A stretch of 64,000 nt of DNA from JAAEPI01 sp965212145 (GTDB lineage: Bacteria > Bacteroidota > Bacteroidia > Cytophagales > Cyclobacteriaceae), in assembly GCA_965212145.1 (NCBI GenBank), contig CBDBUY010000001.1, positions 248,001 through 312,000 of the forward strand. The letters are read 5' to 3'. Each line of letters begins with the position of its first letter. Position 1 is the stretch's first letter. Below, one piece after another: positions 49,662 to 57,588 of this stretch. The notes below the pieces were generated by a model. That model was not told where the DNA came from, ran no database searches, and saw nothing but the letters and a program-made list of their open reading frames with translations. Made by a program: the position numbers and the translations under genes.

Positions 49662-50565
49662 GGGACTCTCTGCGGCGCATCTTACCTGCCGGTATTCCAA
49701 ACATCATCTTGAATCTTCTGCAGAAATAAGCTGTGTCCTTGTAGCCTACATCCTTACCGATTTCACGAATGCTTTTCTTAGAAGTCCTCAGAAGGTTTAC
49801 GGCCATTTCCATCCGTTGATATTCAATATAGTCCTGAGGGTTAATGCCCGTCAACATTTTGAAGTACTGGCCTACATAATCCTCAGACACATTGGCCACA
49901 TTGGCCAAGACTTTATTGCTGAGATCATTGCTTAAATTTTCTTTTATAAACCCAAAAAGATCTATCAACCTCGGATCACGGAAGTACGTGCTGTTGGTCG
50001 CTAGCTGTTCCACAAAAAGCCCCTGCTTCAGGATGTGACGGATCAGTTCGACAACCAGCTCTTCCGTTTTGATTTTGACCAATCTGTCCTTTCCCGGAAG
50101 ATCCTCCCTTGCCTCCTTATTGACAATGTTGATTAACTCAACCAATGTGTCATTATTGGAAACCTTAAATCCAGGGATATCCAGCGAAGCAAAGAAATTC
50201 ACCGAGTCAAAGGCTTTAGCTTCAAACGACACAAAACTGAACGAATCACGATTGGCTTGACCGTTTACTCCCTGCGAGTCAAAGTATTCCTGCTTGCTAC
50301 TGAGGAAATCTTCTTTATTCATGACGTCAGGATCTCCAGAACCATACGTCATAGAGACCATCTTCCCCCCGGGGATAAAAATCACTTCACCCTCGGTCGC
50401 TTCCTCTTTCTGTTTCCCAAAGAAAATCTTGCCTTTGTGAACGACTATCAGTGTGTTCTCCACTTCATAGTTGTTCTCAATGGTGACTGGCTTCAGAATG
50501 TTAATATTTCGAGCCTTAATGTATCGAATCGACAATGATTCGATAATCTGATTGTAGTCTTCCAT
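49648..50565 (-). CDS. AraC family transcriptional regulator
   Basis: A 305-residue regulator. Residues 20-190 resemble a cupin-like sensor region (TLIVVHKGKIFFGKQKEEATEGEVIFIPGGKMVSM). Residues 205-300 are a two-HTH AraC domain (SNKVLANVANVSEDYVGQYFKMLTGINPQDYI and SIREIGKDVGYKDTAYFCRRFKMMFGIPAGKMRR). The effector is unknown. Two inverted repeats occur just upstream of its start. Confidence 0.9.
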   Translation of the reverse strand: MEDYNQIIESLSIRYIKARNINILKPVTIENNYEVENTLIVVHKGKIFFGKQKEEATEGEVIFIPGGKMVSMTYGSGDPDVMNKEDFLSSKQEYFDSQGVNGQANRDSFSFVSFEAKAFDSVNFFASLDIPGFKVSNNDTLVELINIVNKEAREDLPGKDRLVKIKTEELVVELIRHILKQGLFVEQLATNSTYFRDPRLIDLFGFIKENLSNDLSNKVLANVANVSEDYVGQYFKMLTGINPQDYIEYQRMEMAVNLLRTSKKSIREIGKDVGYKDTAYFCRRFKMMFGIPAGKMRRRESLISN

Positions 50566-50594
50566 TTATACTTTTAGAATGTCTATGCTGGTAT

Positions 50595-50644
50595 TCCTCA
50601 AAAATTCGAGGAGACAATTGTATAAATCTAATAGGAATTCCTAT
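50595..50644. promoter_or_regulatory. Two inverted repeats upstream of the AraC gene
   Basis: TCCTC at 50595-50599 pairs with GAGGA at 50608-50612, and ATAGGAATTCCTAT at 50631-50644 is a perfect 14-base palindrome. Both lie in the 114-base gap between the acyl-CoA dehydrogenase stop and the AraC start. They could be autoregulatory sites, or the first could be a weak terminator for the dehydrogenase gene. Confidence 0.4.
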
Positions 50645-50679
50645 AAATCCAAGAAAATGCTAAGAGTAAATGATTTGTG

Positions 50680-51819
50680 TTATTTCAATAATCCTCTTGA
50701 AATAACCATTTTTTGAATCTCCGATGTGCCCTCATAGATCTGCGTGATCTTCGCATCTCGCATCAATCTTTCGACGTGGAATTCTTTGACAAAACCGTAT
50801 CCACCGTGGATTTGTACCGCCTCGACAGCTGCATTCATTGCAACTTCCGAAGCAAATAATTTGGCCATGGCGCTTGCATGAGCATAGTCACCGCCTTCAT
50901 CTTTTATTTGGGCTGCCTGAAAGCACAGCAATCTCGCCGCATCGATTTTGGTCGCCATATCAGCCAGCTTGAATTGAATAGCCTGATGATTGGCTATCTC
51001 TGTTCCGAACGCTTTTCTCTCCTTGGCGTATTTGATGGATAACTCCAAAGCTCCCGAGGCAATCCCGAGCGCTTGAGAAGCAATCCCGATCCTCCCGCCA
51101 TTGAGCGTGCTCATTGCAAAGGAGAAGCCGAAACCATCTGCTCCAATTCTGTTTTCTTTAGGAACCTTAACATCCTGAAACATCAAAGAATGCGTATCAG
51201 ATCCTCTGATTCCCAACTTATCCTCTTTTCGTCCGACAGTGAAACCCTCCATGCCTTTCTCTACAATAAAGGCGTTAATTCCTTTGTGTTTTTTCTCAGG
51301 ATCAGTTTGAGCAATTACAAGATAAATGCTGGCGGAATTGCCATTTGTAATCCAGTTCTTGGTTCCATTGATCAGGTAATGATCGCCTTTGTCCTCAGCT
51401 GTGGTTCTTTGAGAAGTGGCGTCTGATCCGGCTTCCGGTTCGGACAGACAGAAAGCCCCAATTTTTTCTCCAGTGGCGAGTTTCGTCAGGTATTTCTGTT
51501 TTTGCTCCTCAGTCCCGTATTTTTCAAGACCCCAGCAAACCAATGAGTTATTCACCGACATGCACACCGAAGCTGACGCATCCACTTTGGAGATTTCCTC
51601 CATTGCCAGAACGTAGGACACTGAGTCCATGCCACCTCCATTGTATTCCGGGCTTACCATCATCCCCATGAAACCCAACTCACCCATCATTTTCACTTGC
51701 TGAGCCGGGAACTCTTGCTTGTTGTCACGCTCGATTACGCCTGGGAGGAGTTCTTTTTGAGCAAAATCTCTTGCGGCATCTCTTACGGCAAGCTGTTCTT
51801 CGGTGAGATTAAAATTCAT
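50680..51819 (-). CDS. Acyl-CoA dehydrogenase
   Basis: A 379-residue FAD enzyme. It shows FCLSEPEAGSDA, NWITNGNSASIYLV, the mid-domain KLGIRGSDTHSL, QAIQFKLADMATKI, and the end motif AKITQIYEGTSEIQKMVISR with the catalytic glutamate of short-chain and branched-chain enzymes. It oxidises acyl-CoA in beta-oxidation or amino-acid degradation. It has its own promoter box at 51853-51846 and lies 114 bases before the AraC gene on the same strand. Confidence 0.93.
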   Translation of the reverse strand: MNFNLTEEQLAVRDAARDFAQKELLPGVIERDNKQEFPAQQVKMMGELGFMGMMVSPEYNGGGMDSVSYVLAMEEISKVDASASVCMSVNNSLVCWGLEKYGTEEQKQKYLTKLATGEKIGAFCLSEPEAGSDATSQRTTAEDKGDHYLINGTKNWITNGNSASIYLVIAQTDPEKKHKGINAFIVEKGMEGFTVGRKEDKLGIRGSDTHSLMFQDVKVPKENRIGADGFGFSFAMSTLNGGRIGIASQALGIASGALELSIKYAKERKAFGTEIANHQAIQFKLADMATKIDAARLLCFQAAQIKDEGGDYAHASAMAKLFASEVAMNAAVEAVQIHGGYGFVKEFHVERLMRDAKITQIYEGTSEIQKMVISRGLLK

Positions 51820-51845
51820 GATCGTGGGTTAATGTTTTGAGGGCG

Positions 51846-51853
51846 CAAAAATA
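51846..51853 (-). promoter_or_regulatory. Putative acyl-CoA dehydrogenase promoter -7 box
   Basis: On the minus strand TATTTTTG followed by CGCCC matches TAnnTTTG, 26 bases before the ATG. It merges with the T-tract of the terminator of the upstream peptidase gene. Confidence 0.55.
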
Positions 51854-51885
51854 AAAAAAGGATTCAGCTTTAAGGCCGAATCCTT
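51848..51885 (-). terminator. Rho-independent terminator of the panC-peptidase run
   Basis: Read on the minus strand, AAGGATTCGGCC and GCTGAATCCTT form a stem that is followed by TTTTTTTATTTTT. It lies 20 bases after the stop of the metallopeptidase gene. This is a strong terminator. Confidence 0.85.
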
Positions 51886-51904
51886 CAATTACAATTCTTT
51901 GTGA

Positions 51905-52591
51905 TTAATCGTTTCCTAAAAAGGACAAAACATAAAACATTAAAGTTGACACTGCGGCCAATGCGGCAATCAAGTATGTAGAAGCAGCAGCATTAAGCGC
52001 ATCCTTCGCCATGGCATGCTCACTCTCGTCTACTATGTTTCTTTCTTTAATCCAGGCTAGAGCCCTATTGCTTGCATCATATTCTACAGGTAGAGTAACT
52101 AAAGAAAAAACAGTGATAACCGTCTGACAAGCGATTAAGATTAAAAGAACATTGTTGAAGCCCATTCCCATCATTACAGCACCTCCAAAAATTGAAATCA
52201 TTATGATGACATTCATGATCCGCCCGCTAACGTTCTGGATTGGAACCATCGCCGATCTGAATTGTAACATGCTGTACGCGGTGGCATGTTGAATCGCATG
52301 GCCACACTCATGGGCCGCCACGGCAGCAGCAGCCGCAGATCGACCATTATATACGTCAGGACTCAGGTTTACGGTTTTATTTGATGGGTTATAATGATCA
52401 GTGAGTTGACCTTGAACGCTCACTACCTCAACGTCATTAATACCATTGTCTCGAAGCATGAGTTTAGCGATTTCAGCTCCTGAAAGTCCAGAGCCAAGTT
52501 GGACCTGTGAGTATTTCCTGAATTTTTTCTTTAAACGATTTCCAGCAAACCAACTGGCGATCATAAACACAACTATTATTAGAATAAACAT
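51905..52591 (-). CDS. Zinc metallopeptidase, YugP family
   Basis: A 228-residue membrane peptidase. An N-terminal helix (MFILIIVVFMIASWFAG) precedes GAEIAKLMLRDNG, LSPDVYNGRS and the zinc motif HECGHAIQH (HExxH). Two or three further hydrophobic helices end the protein (MIISIFGGAVMMGMGF, YLIAALAAVSTLMFYVLSFL). This is the PF04298/YugP family, whose substrates are unknown. It is 4 bases after rfaE2 and ends the panC-led gene run. Confidence 0.88.
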   Translation of the reverse strand: MFILIIVVFMIASWFAGNRLKKKFRKYSQVQLGSGLSGAEIAKLMLRDNGINDVEVVSVQGQLTDHYNPSNKTVNLSPDVYNGRSAAAAAVAAHECGHAIQHATAYSMLQFRSAMVPIQNVSGRIMNVIIMISIFGGAVMMGMGFNNVLLILIACQTVITVFSLVTLPVEYDASNRALAWIKERNIVDESEHAMAKDALNAAASTYLIAALAAVSTLMFYVLSFLGND

Positions 52592-52595
52592 ATTT

Positions 52596-53072
52596 CTATT
52601 TCTTTATTTGTTCAACAATTTTAGTGGTGGAATAGCCGTCGACCAAATCTATGGTTTCGACCTTTCCTCCATTTTCGATTACGATATCAGCCCCTACAAT
52701 GTTGCTGATTTTGTAGTCATTTCCCTTGACCAAAACATCAGGGATTAATTCTCCAATTAACTCCAAGGGAGTGTCCTCTCCGAACAGCACCACTGCATCC
52801 ACAAATCCCAGAGCTGCAATCAATCTGGCTCGGGCATTCTCGTCGTTAATCGGTCGATTTTTTCCTTTGAGTTTCTTGACGGAAGAATCTTCATTGACTG
52901 CTACAATCAGCCTGTTTCCCTTAGCTCTGGCCTTTTCAAGGTAATCCACATGACCGAGATGAAGAATATCGAAACAGCCATTCGTAAAAACCACATCGAG
53001 TCCGGCATCCTTCCACCCTTGAACGGTTTGGACGACCTGCTCCCTAGTTTGTATTTTCTTTTCGCTGTTCAT
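52596..53072 (-). CDS. rfaE2: D-glycero-beta-D-manno-heptose 1-phosphate adenylyltransferase
   Basis: A nucleotidyltransferase of about 158 residues. TNGCFDILHLGHVDYLEKAR contains the HxGH site, and GFVDAVVLFGEDTPLELI and DVLVKGNDYK are typical of RfaE domain II. It makes ADP-heptose for lipopolysaccharide or glycan synthesis. The kinase half (RfaE1) is not fused and is not in the window. ATG at 53072 is preferred to a TTG at 53084. The gene overlaps the upstream flippase-like gene by 29 bases. Confidence 0.9.
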   Translation of the reverse strand: MNSEKKIQTREQVVQTVQGWKDAGLDVVFTNGCFDILHLGHVDYLEKARAKGNRLIVAVNEDSSVKKLKGKNRPINDENARARLIAALGFVDAVVLFGEDTPLELIGELIPDVLVKGNDYKISNIVGADIVIENGGKVETIDLVDGYSTTKIVEQIKK

Positions 53073-54021
53073 TTCTTTTGACAAAAACTGAAAGAACTAC
53101 CGCAACCAAACCGTAAATCAATACGGCGAGCAATTGCGAACCGTGCAACAGCGTAGCAAAAAATACGCCTGTCGTCTGATCTATCCCATAAAGTGACAAC
53201 ATGGCAGCCACCAGCACTTGAAACGTCCCGAATCCGGACTGAACAGGCAATACAAACGCAATAACCCCGGCAGCCAGAATGGAAATACCAGCTCGCCAAT
53301 CAAGGCCTGATGTTTCCTCCATGGAGAAAACGACCAGATAGGTCATGAGGAAATAGACAACCCAGATGCCCAATGTCACGAGAGTGAACTGAGTGAGCTT
53401 GACGTCCTTCAATGAAATTAGACCCGCCCACAGGTTCCGACTAAAAAGACCAACTTTCGTTTCACTTGGAAATACCCATTTAAAGAAGACAAATGCGCCC
53501 GCGCCCACAACCGCTATAAATATGACCAAAATCAATCCCCAATTGTAATCTAGGTTGACCGTCTTTTCAATGAAGGACAGTAATTGATCAGATTGAACTG
53601 CAAAGCCCAAAAGGATAATCAAACCCAAGGCCAGCACATCTACAATTCGCTCCGTTATTACTGTACCGAAACTAGTAGAAACCGGAATTCTATCACTCTT
53701 GTAAAGGACTCCACATCTAGTCACCTCACCAAGCCGTGGCAACAATAGATTTGCCAAGTAGCCGGACATCACAGCCAGAAACATTCGGAAGGTCGTCGGA
53801 CTATAACCAAGTGGCTCCAGCTGCAATTTCCAACGATAAGATCTCAGGATATATCCAAGAAGAGAGACGGCCATGGACAGGACAACCCAACTGTAATTTA
53901 CCTCAGAGGCCTTGGCGATAAATTCATCCGGATCGATTTTCTGAAAAACGAAATAGAGAATGATCACCGCCAGTCCTACGCTCAGAAGAACCTTGAGAAA
54001 AGTTGATAACTGCTTAGACAT
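53044..54021 (-). CDS. Flippase-like/LPG synthase TM-domain family membrane protein
   Basis: A 325-residue polytopic protein of the UPF0104/lysylphosphatidylglycerol synthase TM-region family. Conserved features are an early basic loop (SYRWKLQLEPLG), GYLANLLLPRLGEVTRCGVLYK and VITERIVDVLALGLIIL. The C-terminal part has FVLPVQSGFGTFQVLVAAMLSLYG. No aminoacyl-transferase domain is attached. Members are thought to move lipids or lipid-linked sugars. Its position next to rfaE2 fits an envelope role. Confidence 0.82.
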   Translation of the reverse strand: MSKQLSTFLKVLLSVGLAVIILYFVFQKIDPDEFIAKASEVNYSWVVLSMAVSLLGYILRSYRWKLQLEPLGYSPTTFRMFLAVMSGYLANLLLPRLGEVTRCGVLYKSDRIPVSTSFGTVITERIVDVLALGLIILLGFAVQSDQLLSFIEKTVNLDYNWGLILVIFIAVVGAGAFVFFKWVFPSETKVGLFSRNLWAGLISLKDVKLTQFTLVTLGIWVVYFLMTYLVVFSMEETSGLDWRAGISILAAGVIAFVLPVQSGFGTFQVLVAAMLSLYGIDQTTGVFFATLLHGSQLLAVLIYGLVAVVLSVFVKRNEQRKENTN

Positions 54022-54024
54022 GGC

Positions 54025-54372
54025 CTAAACGACCTGATTATTTTCGTCAGGAAAGATCACAGTTGGTTCAAAACCTTTCGCCTCCTCCATATCGATGGAG
54101 CCATAAGATATGACGATCACGACATCACCAACCATGGCTTTTCTGGCTGCCGGTCCATTTAAACAAACATCTCTGGAGCCTCGCTCCCCTTTAATGACAT
54201 ATGTCTCAAGTCGTTCGCCATTGTTGACATTTACCACCTGGACTTTTTCGCCAGCAATCAAATTTGCAGCGTCCATTAAGTCCTCATCAATGGTGATAGA
54301 CCCCACATAGTGCAGTTCAGCACCTGTGATTTTGACTCTATGAATCTTAGATTTTACTACCTCTATCCGCAT
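54025..54372 (-). CDS. panD: Aspartate 1-decarboxylase
   Basis: A 115-residue pyruvoyl enzyme. The self-cleavage site is YVGSITID, between Gly and Ser. Other conserved parts are KVQVVNVNNGERLETYVIKGERGS and NGPAARKAMVGDVVIVISY. It makes beta-alanine for pantothenate, the other substrate of PanC, whose gene is 6 bases upstream. Confidence 0.95.
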   Translation of the reverse strand: MRIEVVKSKIHRVKITGAELHYVGSITIDEDLMDAANLIAGEKVQVVNVNNGERLETYVIKGERGSRDVCLNGPAARKAMVGDVVIVISYGSIDMEEAKGFEPTVIFPDENNQVV

Positions 54373-54378
54373 CTGGTT

Positions 54379-55221
54379 TCATTCAGACCGCAAATATAGG
54401 TTATCGATTAATCTGACGCCCTCCACATATCCCGCCACACATAAAGAAATTGGTCCAGATTCCGGCGTAGAATCCAAAACTTCGAAATCAGTGTTTACGG
54501 CCTCTGCATATTCAAGCTCGAATCCCGAAACAGATTTATAATGATTATTGGCCGCTTGTATTGCCTCATTTACAGAGTTGGCTTTATTGAAAACAGTTTT
54601 CGCCCTTTGTAAACCTCCATAAATCGTTGCTGCTACTTCACGTCCTTCATTCGATAGCCGGCCATTTCTTGATGACATGGCCAGGCCATTTTTCTCTCTG
54701 ATTATGGGACAACCCACAATATCCGTTTGAATAGAAAGATCACGGACCATAGAACGCACTATCGTAATTTGTTGGAGGTCTTTAAGCCCAAAGTACGCTT
54801 TGTCGGGCTGCACGACATTGAGCAATTTACTCACGACAATGCCGACTCCATTGAAATGACCGGGGCGATATTTCCCCTCAAGTGATCGCTCCATTTCACC
54901 AAAGTCTAATTTCAATCTTGGCTTGGTAGCGTAGAATTCATCGATGGTTGGCGCAAACAGGATGTCGCACTTTCCATCTAATTTTTTCTTATCGAACTCC
55001 AATTCGCGGGGATATTTCTCCAGATCTGACGAATTATTGAATTGCAGCGGGTTCACGAAAAGTGAAACCACGACCACATCATTTTCTTTTGCCGCATTCA
55101 CCAATGACAGGTGTCCATCGTGCAAAGCGCCCATTGTAGGCACCAATCCAACAGACTGCCCGAGCCTCTTTCGCTTGGAAATTTCCTGAATTAGCTGATC
55201 GTTTTTAACAAAATATAGCAT
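54379..55221 (-). CDS. panC: Pantothenate synthetase
   Basis: A 280-residue ligase joining pantoate and beta-alanine. VPTMGALHDGHLSLV contains the HxGH nucleotide site. VSLFVNPLQFN, RPGHFNGVGIVVSKLLN, YFGLKDLQQ and MSSRNGRLS are all conserved. It is the first gene of the minus-strand run panC-panD-flippase-rfaE2-peptidase. Its promoter lies back to back with that of the opposite operon. Confidence 0.95.
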   Translation of the reverse strand: MLYFVKNDQLIQEISKRKRLGQSVGLVPTMGALHDGHLSLVNAAKENDVVVVSLFVNPLQFNNSSDLEKYPRELEFDKKKLDGKCDILFAPTIDEFYATKPRLKLDFGEMERSLEGKYRPGHFNGVGIVVSKLLNVVQPDKAYFGLKDLQQITIVRSMVRDLSIQTDIVGCPIIREKNGLAMSSRNGRLSNEGREVAATIYGGLQRAKTVFNKANSVNEAIQAANNHYKSVSGFELEYAEAVNTDFEVLDSTPESGPISLCVAGYVEGVRLIDNLYLRSE

Positions 55222-55251
55222 GAAAGAGCTGTGGCTATGTTACTGACAATG

Positions 55252-55282
55252 TTGATAGTAAACCAAAAATATGGTATTTTTG
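55252..55282 (+). promoter_or_regulatory. Putative promoter of the GT5-like/glmS gene run
   Basis: TTG at 55252-55254 and TATTTTTG at 55275-55282 with a 20-base spacer, a good Bacteroidota promoter. It lies 40 bases before the ATG at 55323. Confidence 0.6.
55264..55271 (-). promoter_or_regulatory. Putative panC promoter -7 box
   Basis: On the minus strand TATTTTTG, the exact mirror of the plus-strand box at 55275-55282 with only TGG between them. It lies 42 bases before the panC ATG. A -33 match is weak. Confidence 0.5.
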
Positions 55283-55322
55283 TGCTCATTTTCTCACAAG
55301 CAACAAGCAAACACTTTAAGTT

Positions 55323-56135
55323 ATGTCGAATATCAAGATCCTTTATGTGGCTAGCGAAATTAATCCGTTCTTAAAAACCTCAGAGGTTGCGGATTTCGTG
55401 CGAAGACTTCCTCAGGCCATGCAGGAAAGAGGGATGGAAATAAGAATCTTAGTTCCTCGATTTGGACTTATCAACGAACGAAAAAATAGGTTACATGAAG
55501 TCGTTAGGCTCTCTGGGATCAATATTTCTGTTGGTGATGAAGAAAAGCCACTAGTGATAAAGGTCGCTTCAATACCAAATGCAAAACTTCAGGTTTACTT
55601 CATTGATAATGAAGATTATTTCCACAGAAAATCGGTCTTCTTCGACAAGCAAGAAAAATTCTTCGAAGACAATGACGAGCGAGCAATATTCTTCTGCAAG
55701 GGCGTTATTGAAACTGTGAAAAAATTAGGATGGTCTCCAGATATCATACACTGCAACGATTGGATGACAAGTTTGATCCCACTTTACGTAAAATCTACGT
55801 ATAAGAATGATCCGATTTTCCAAAATTCTAAGACAGTATTCACTATTTATGACAATCAATTCACCCACCAATTTGGTGATGATTTGATTGAAAAAGTACG
55901 AATGATTGACATTGATGATACTATGCTTCACCCATTGAAATCTGCCAACTATGAAGGTTTCATTAAGTTGGGTGCACAGTATTCTGATGCGGTGATCTAC
56001 GCAAATCAAAAATCTACTGACAGTTTCGAGAAGCTAATGGAAGACATTGCTGGTGGGAAGAAAATCGAAACGATAGAAAAAGACGAAAATTTAGAAGACT
56101 CATACTTCAATCTATATAATGAACTTATTGGCTAA
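55323..56135 (+). CDS. Glycogen/starch synthase-like N-terminal (GT5) domain protein
   Basis: A 270-residue protein resembling only the first Rossmann half of GT5 glycogen synthases: KILYVASEINPFLKTSEVADFVRRLPQAM, EIRILVPRFG and WSPDIIHCNDWMTSLIPLY. The canonical K-x-G-G-L-A motif reads KTSEVA. The C-terminal nucleotide-sugar-binding half is missing, so it cannot be a complete synthase. Similar half-proteins occur next to glmS in related bacteria as I recall. It overlaps the DUF4270-type gene by 17 bases. Function unknown; possibly regulatory or part of a hetero-complex. Confidence 0.8.
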   Translation: MSNIKILYVASEINPFLKTSEVADFVRRLPQAMQERGMEIRILVPRFGLINERKNRLHEVVRLSGINISVGDEEKPLVIKVASIPNAKLQVYFIDNEDYFHRKSVFFDKQEKFFEDNDERAIFFCKGVIETVKKLGWSPDIIHCNDWMTSLIPLYVKSTYKNDPIFQNSKTVFTIYDNQFTHQFGDDLIEKVRMIDIDDTMLHPLKSANYEGFIKLGAQYSDAVIYANQKSTDSFEKLMEDIAGGKKIETIEKDENLEDSYFNLYNELIG

Positions 56136-57588
56136 GAGGGGGAAATGGTGGCTGCTAGCCATGTTAATTACTGTTTGGGGTTGCAAAGAAGATTTAGGGA
56201 TTGAAGTCGAGCCTGGTCAAGGAAGAACCGAAGGAACCTCTGTGGAGCTCACATTACCCGTATCCAACGTGTTTTATGATAGTGTCAGAACTGACAAAAC
56301 TGGCATCCTCCTAGCCGGTGAATATAGTGATGGAGAATTCGGATCGCTGGTCGGATCGTCTTACTTTGAGTATAATTTCAAAAGTGGCTTGACCTCTCTC
56401 AGTCAAGCCTGGATTCCTAAATCTTTAGAAGACTCTGAAGGCAATATTATAAATTATGCTGATTCCTTAGATGACCTGACATTTGACGGTGCACTTTTGA
56501 GGTTACGATTGAATAATGTGTTGGCAAGTACAAATCTGGTTAATAATGAATTTGTAGTTCATACCCTGTTGGATTCAATATACGACAAAGCCGTCTACCT
56601 TAACACACGATCAATTGAAACAGATGAAGAAATTGGAAGAGAAGTCGTCTCATTAGACTTGGACATGGTGGATTTTCAATCCGATACTTTAACGGTTGAA
56701 TTAGATGTAACATCTACTGCAATTGAAAATGTCTTTAAGCGATTACTTAATGATGGGTTAAGTAATAGAGAGCTCGGACTTAAGGTCTCATCTGACATGA
56801 GCAACAGTCTTTGGTCTTTTGTGGCAGAGGATGATACTACTGAATTACAAATTACGATTAGAGGGAACGTTTACGATACCGCCGGAATAGCAACAATCAG
56901 GACAGACACGACGTTTACAACTGTTTTCTCAATTTCTGGCACACGACATTTTGTTAATATTCAAAGAGAACGGTCAGGAACGCCTTTAGAAGGCCTTCAG
57001 CACGGAGATGAATTTCAATTGAATGAAGATGAAGTGGTGTACTTTCCTCTTGCAGGAGTCCTGCCGGCAGTTGAGGTTTCTCCTTATCGAGATTTTGCAA
57101 TCTTGGAGCAAACCCTTATAGCCAATCTTGGCGAAATATCAATTTCGAAAAACGAAAATTCAGAGTACGTGCCTTATGTCAAACAGACCCGAGCATATTT
57201 CGGAAGTAGTAATGAAGACAAAGTTCATGTTAATTGGCCTGGAGCTCTCACCAATCAAGGAATTTTTTCGACGGCACTTCTAACAGATGATTCGTATGCA
57301 GGAAGTGGATCGATCGCACTCCTTGCAATGGCCAACGATACTCTTGAAATGTCCCCTCTTACGCTCGGATTTCGGGGAGAGTTTACTGCTTTTTGGCAAA
57401 ACCTGCATAAGAATACTATTGATGAGTTTTTGGGTGTTGATGAAGAAGATAGACGATTTCCATCTTCAGAATTGACCAATCTTGATAGACTTGTTTTGTA
57501 TCCATCTACCACATTGGATATTGGGAAAAGTTCAATTCCATCCGAAGGTGTAAACTTGAAAATCTTATACACTAAGATCAAAGACTAA
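56119..57588 (+). CDS. DUF4270-type lipoprotein
   Basis: A 489-residue exported lipoprotein (LLAMLITVWGC). It fits the DUF4270 family of Bacteroidota by its early region (SVELTLPVSNVFYDSVRTDKTGILLAGEYSDGEFG), the PKSLEDSEGN linker and a beta-rich body. The family function is not known; members are surface or periplasmic. It is coupled to glmS through a TAATG overlap, which is unusual for an envelope protein. Confidence 0.8.
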   Translation: MNLLAKRGKWWLLAMLITVWGCKEDLGIEVEPGQGRTEGTSVELTLPVSNVFYDSVRTDKTGILLAGEYSDGEFGSLVGSSYFEYNFKSGLTSLSQAWIPKSLEDSEGNIINYADSLDDLTFDGALLRLRLNNVLASTNLVNNEFVVHTLLDSIYDKAVYLNTRSIETDEEIGREVVSLDLDMVDFQSDTLTVELDVTSTAIENVFKRLLNDGLSNRELGLKVSSDMSNSLWSFVAEDDTTELQITIRGNVYDTAGIATIRTDTTFTTVFSISGTRHFVNIQRERSGTPLEGLQHGDEFQLNEDEVVYFPLAGVLPAVEVSPYRDFAILEQTLIANLGEISISKNENSEYVPYVKQTRAYFGSSNEDKVHVNWPGALTNQGIFSTALLTDDSYAGSGSIALLAMANDTLEMSPLTLGFRGEFTAFWQNLHKNTIDEFLGVDEEDRRFPSSELTNLDRLVLYPSTTLDIGKSSIPSEGVNLKILYTKIKD

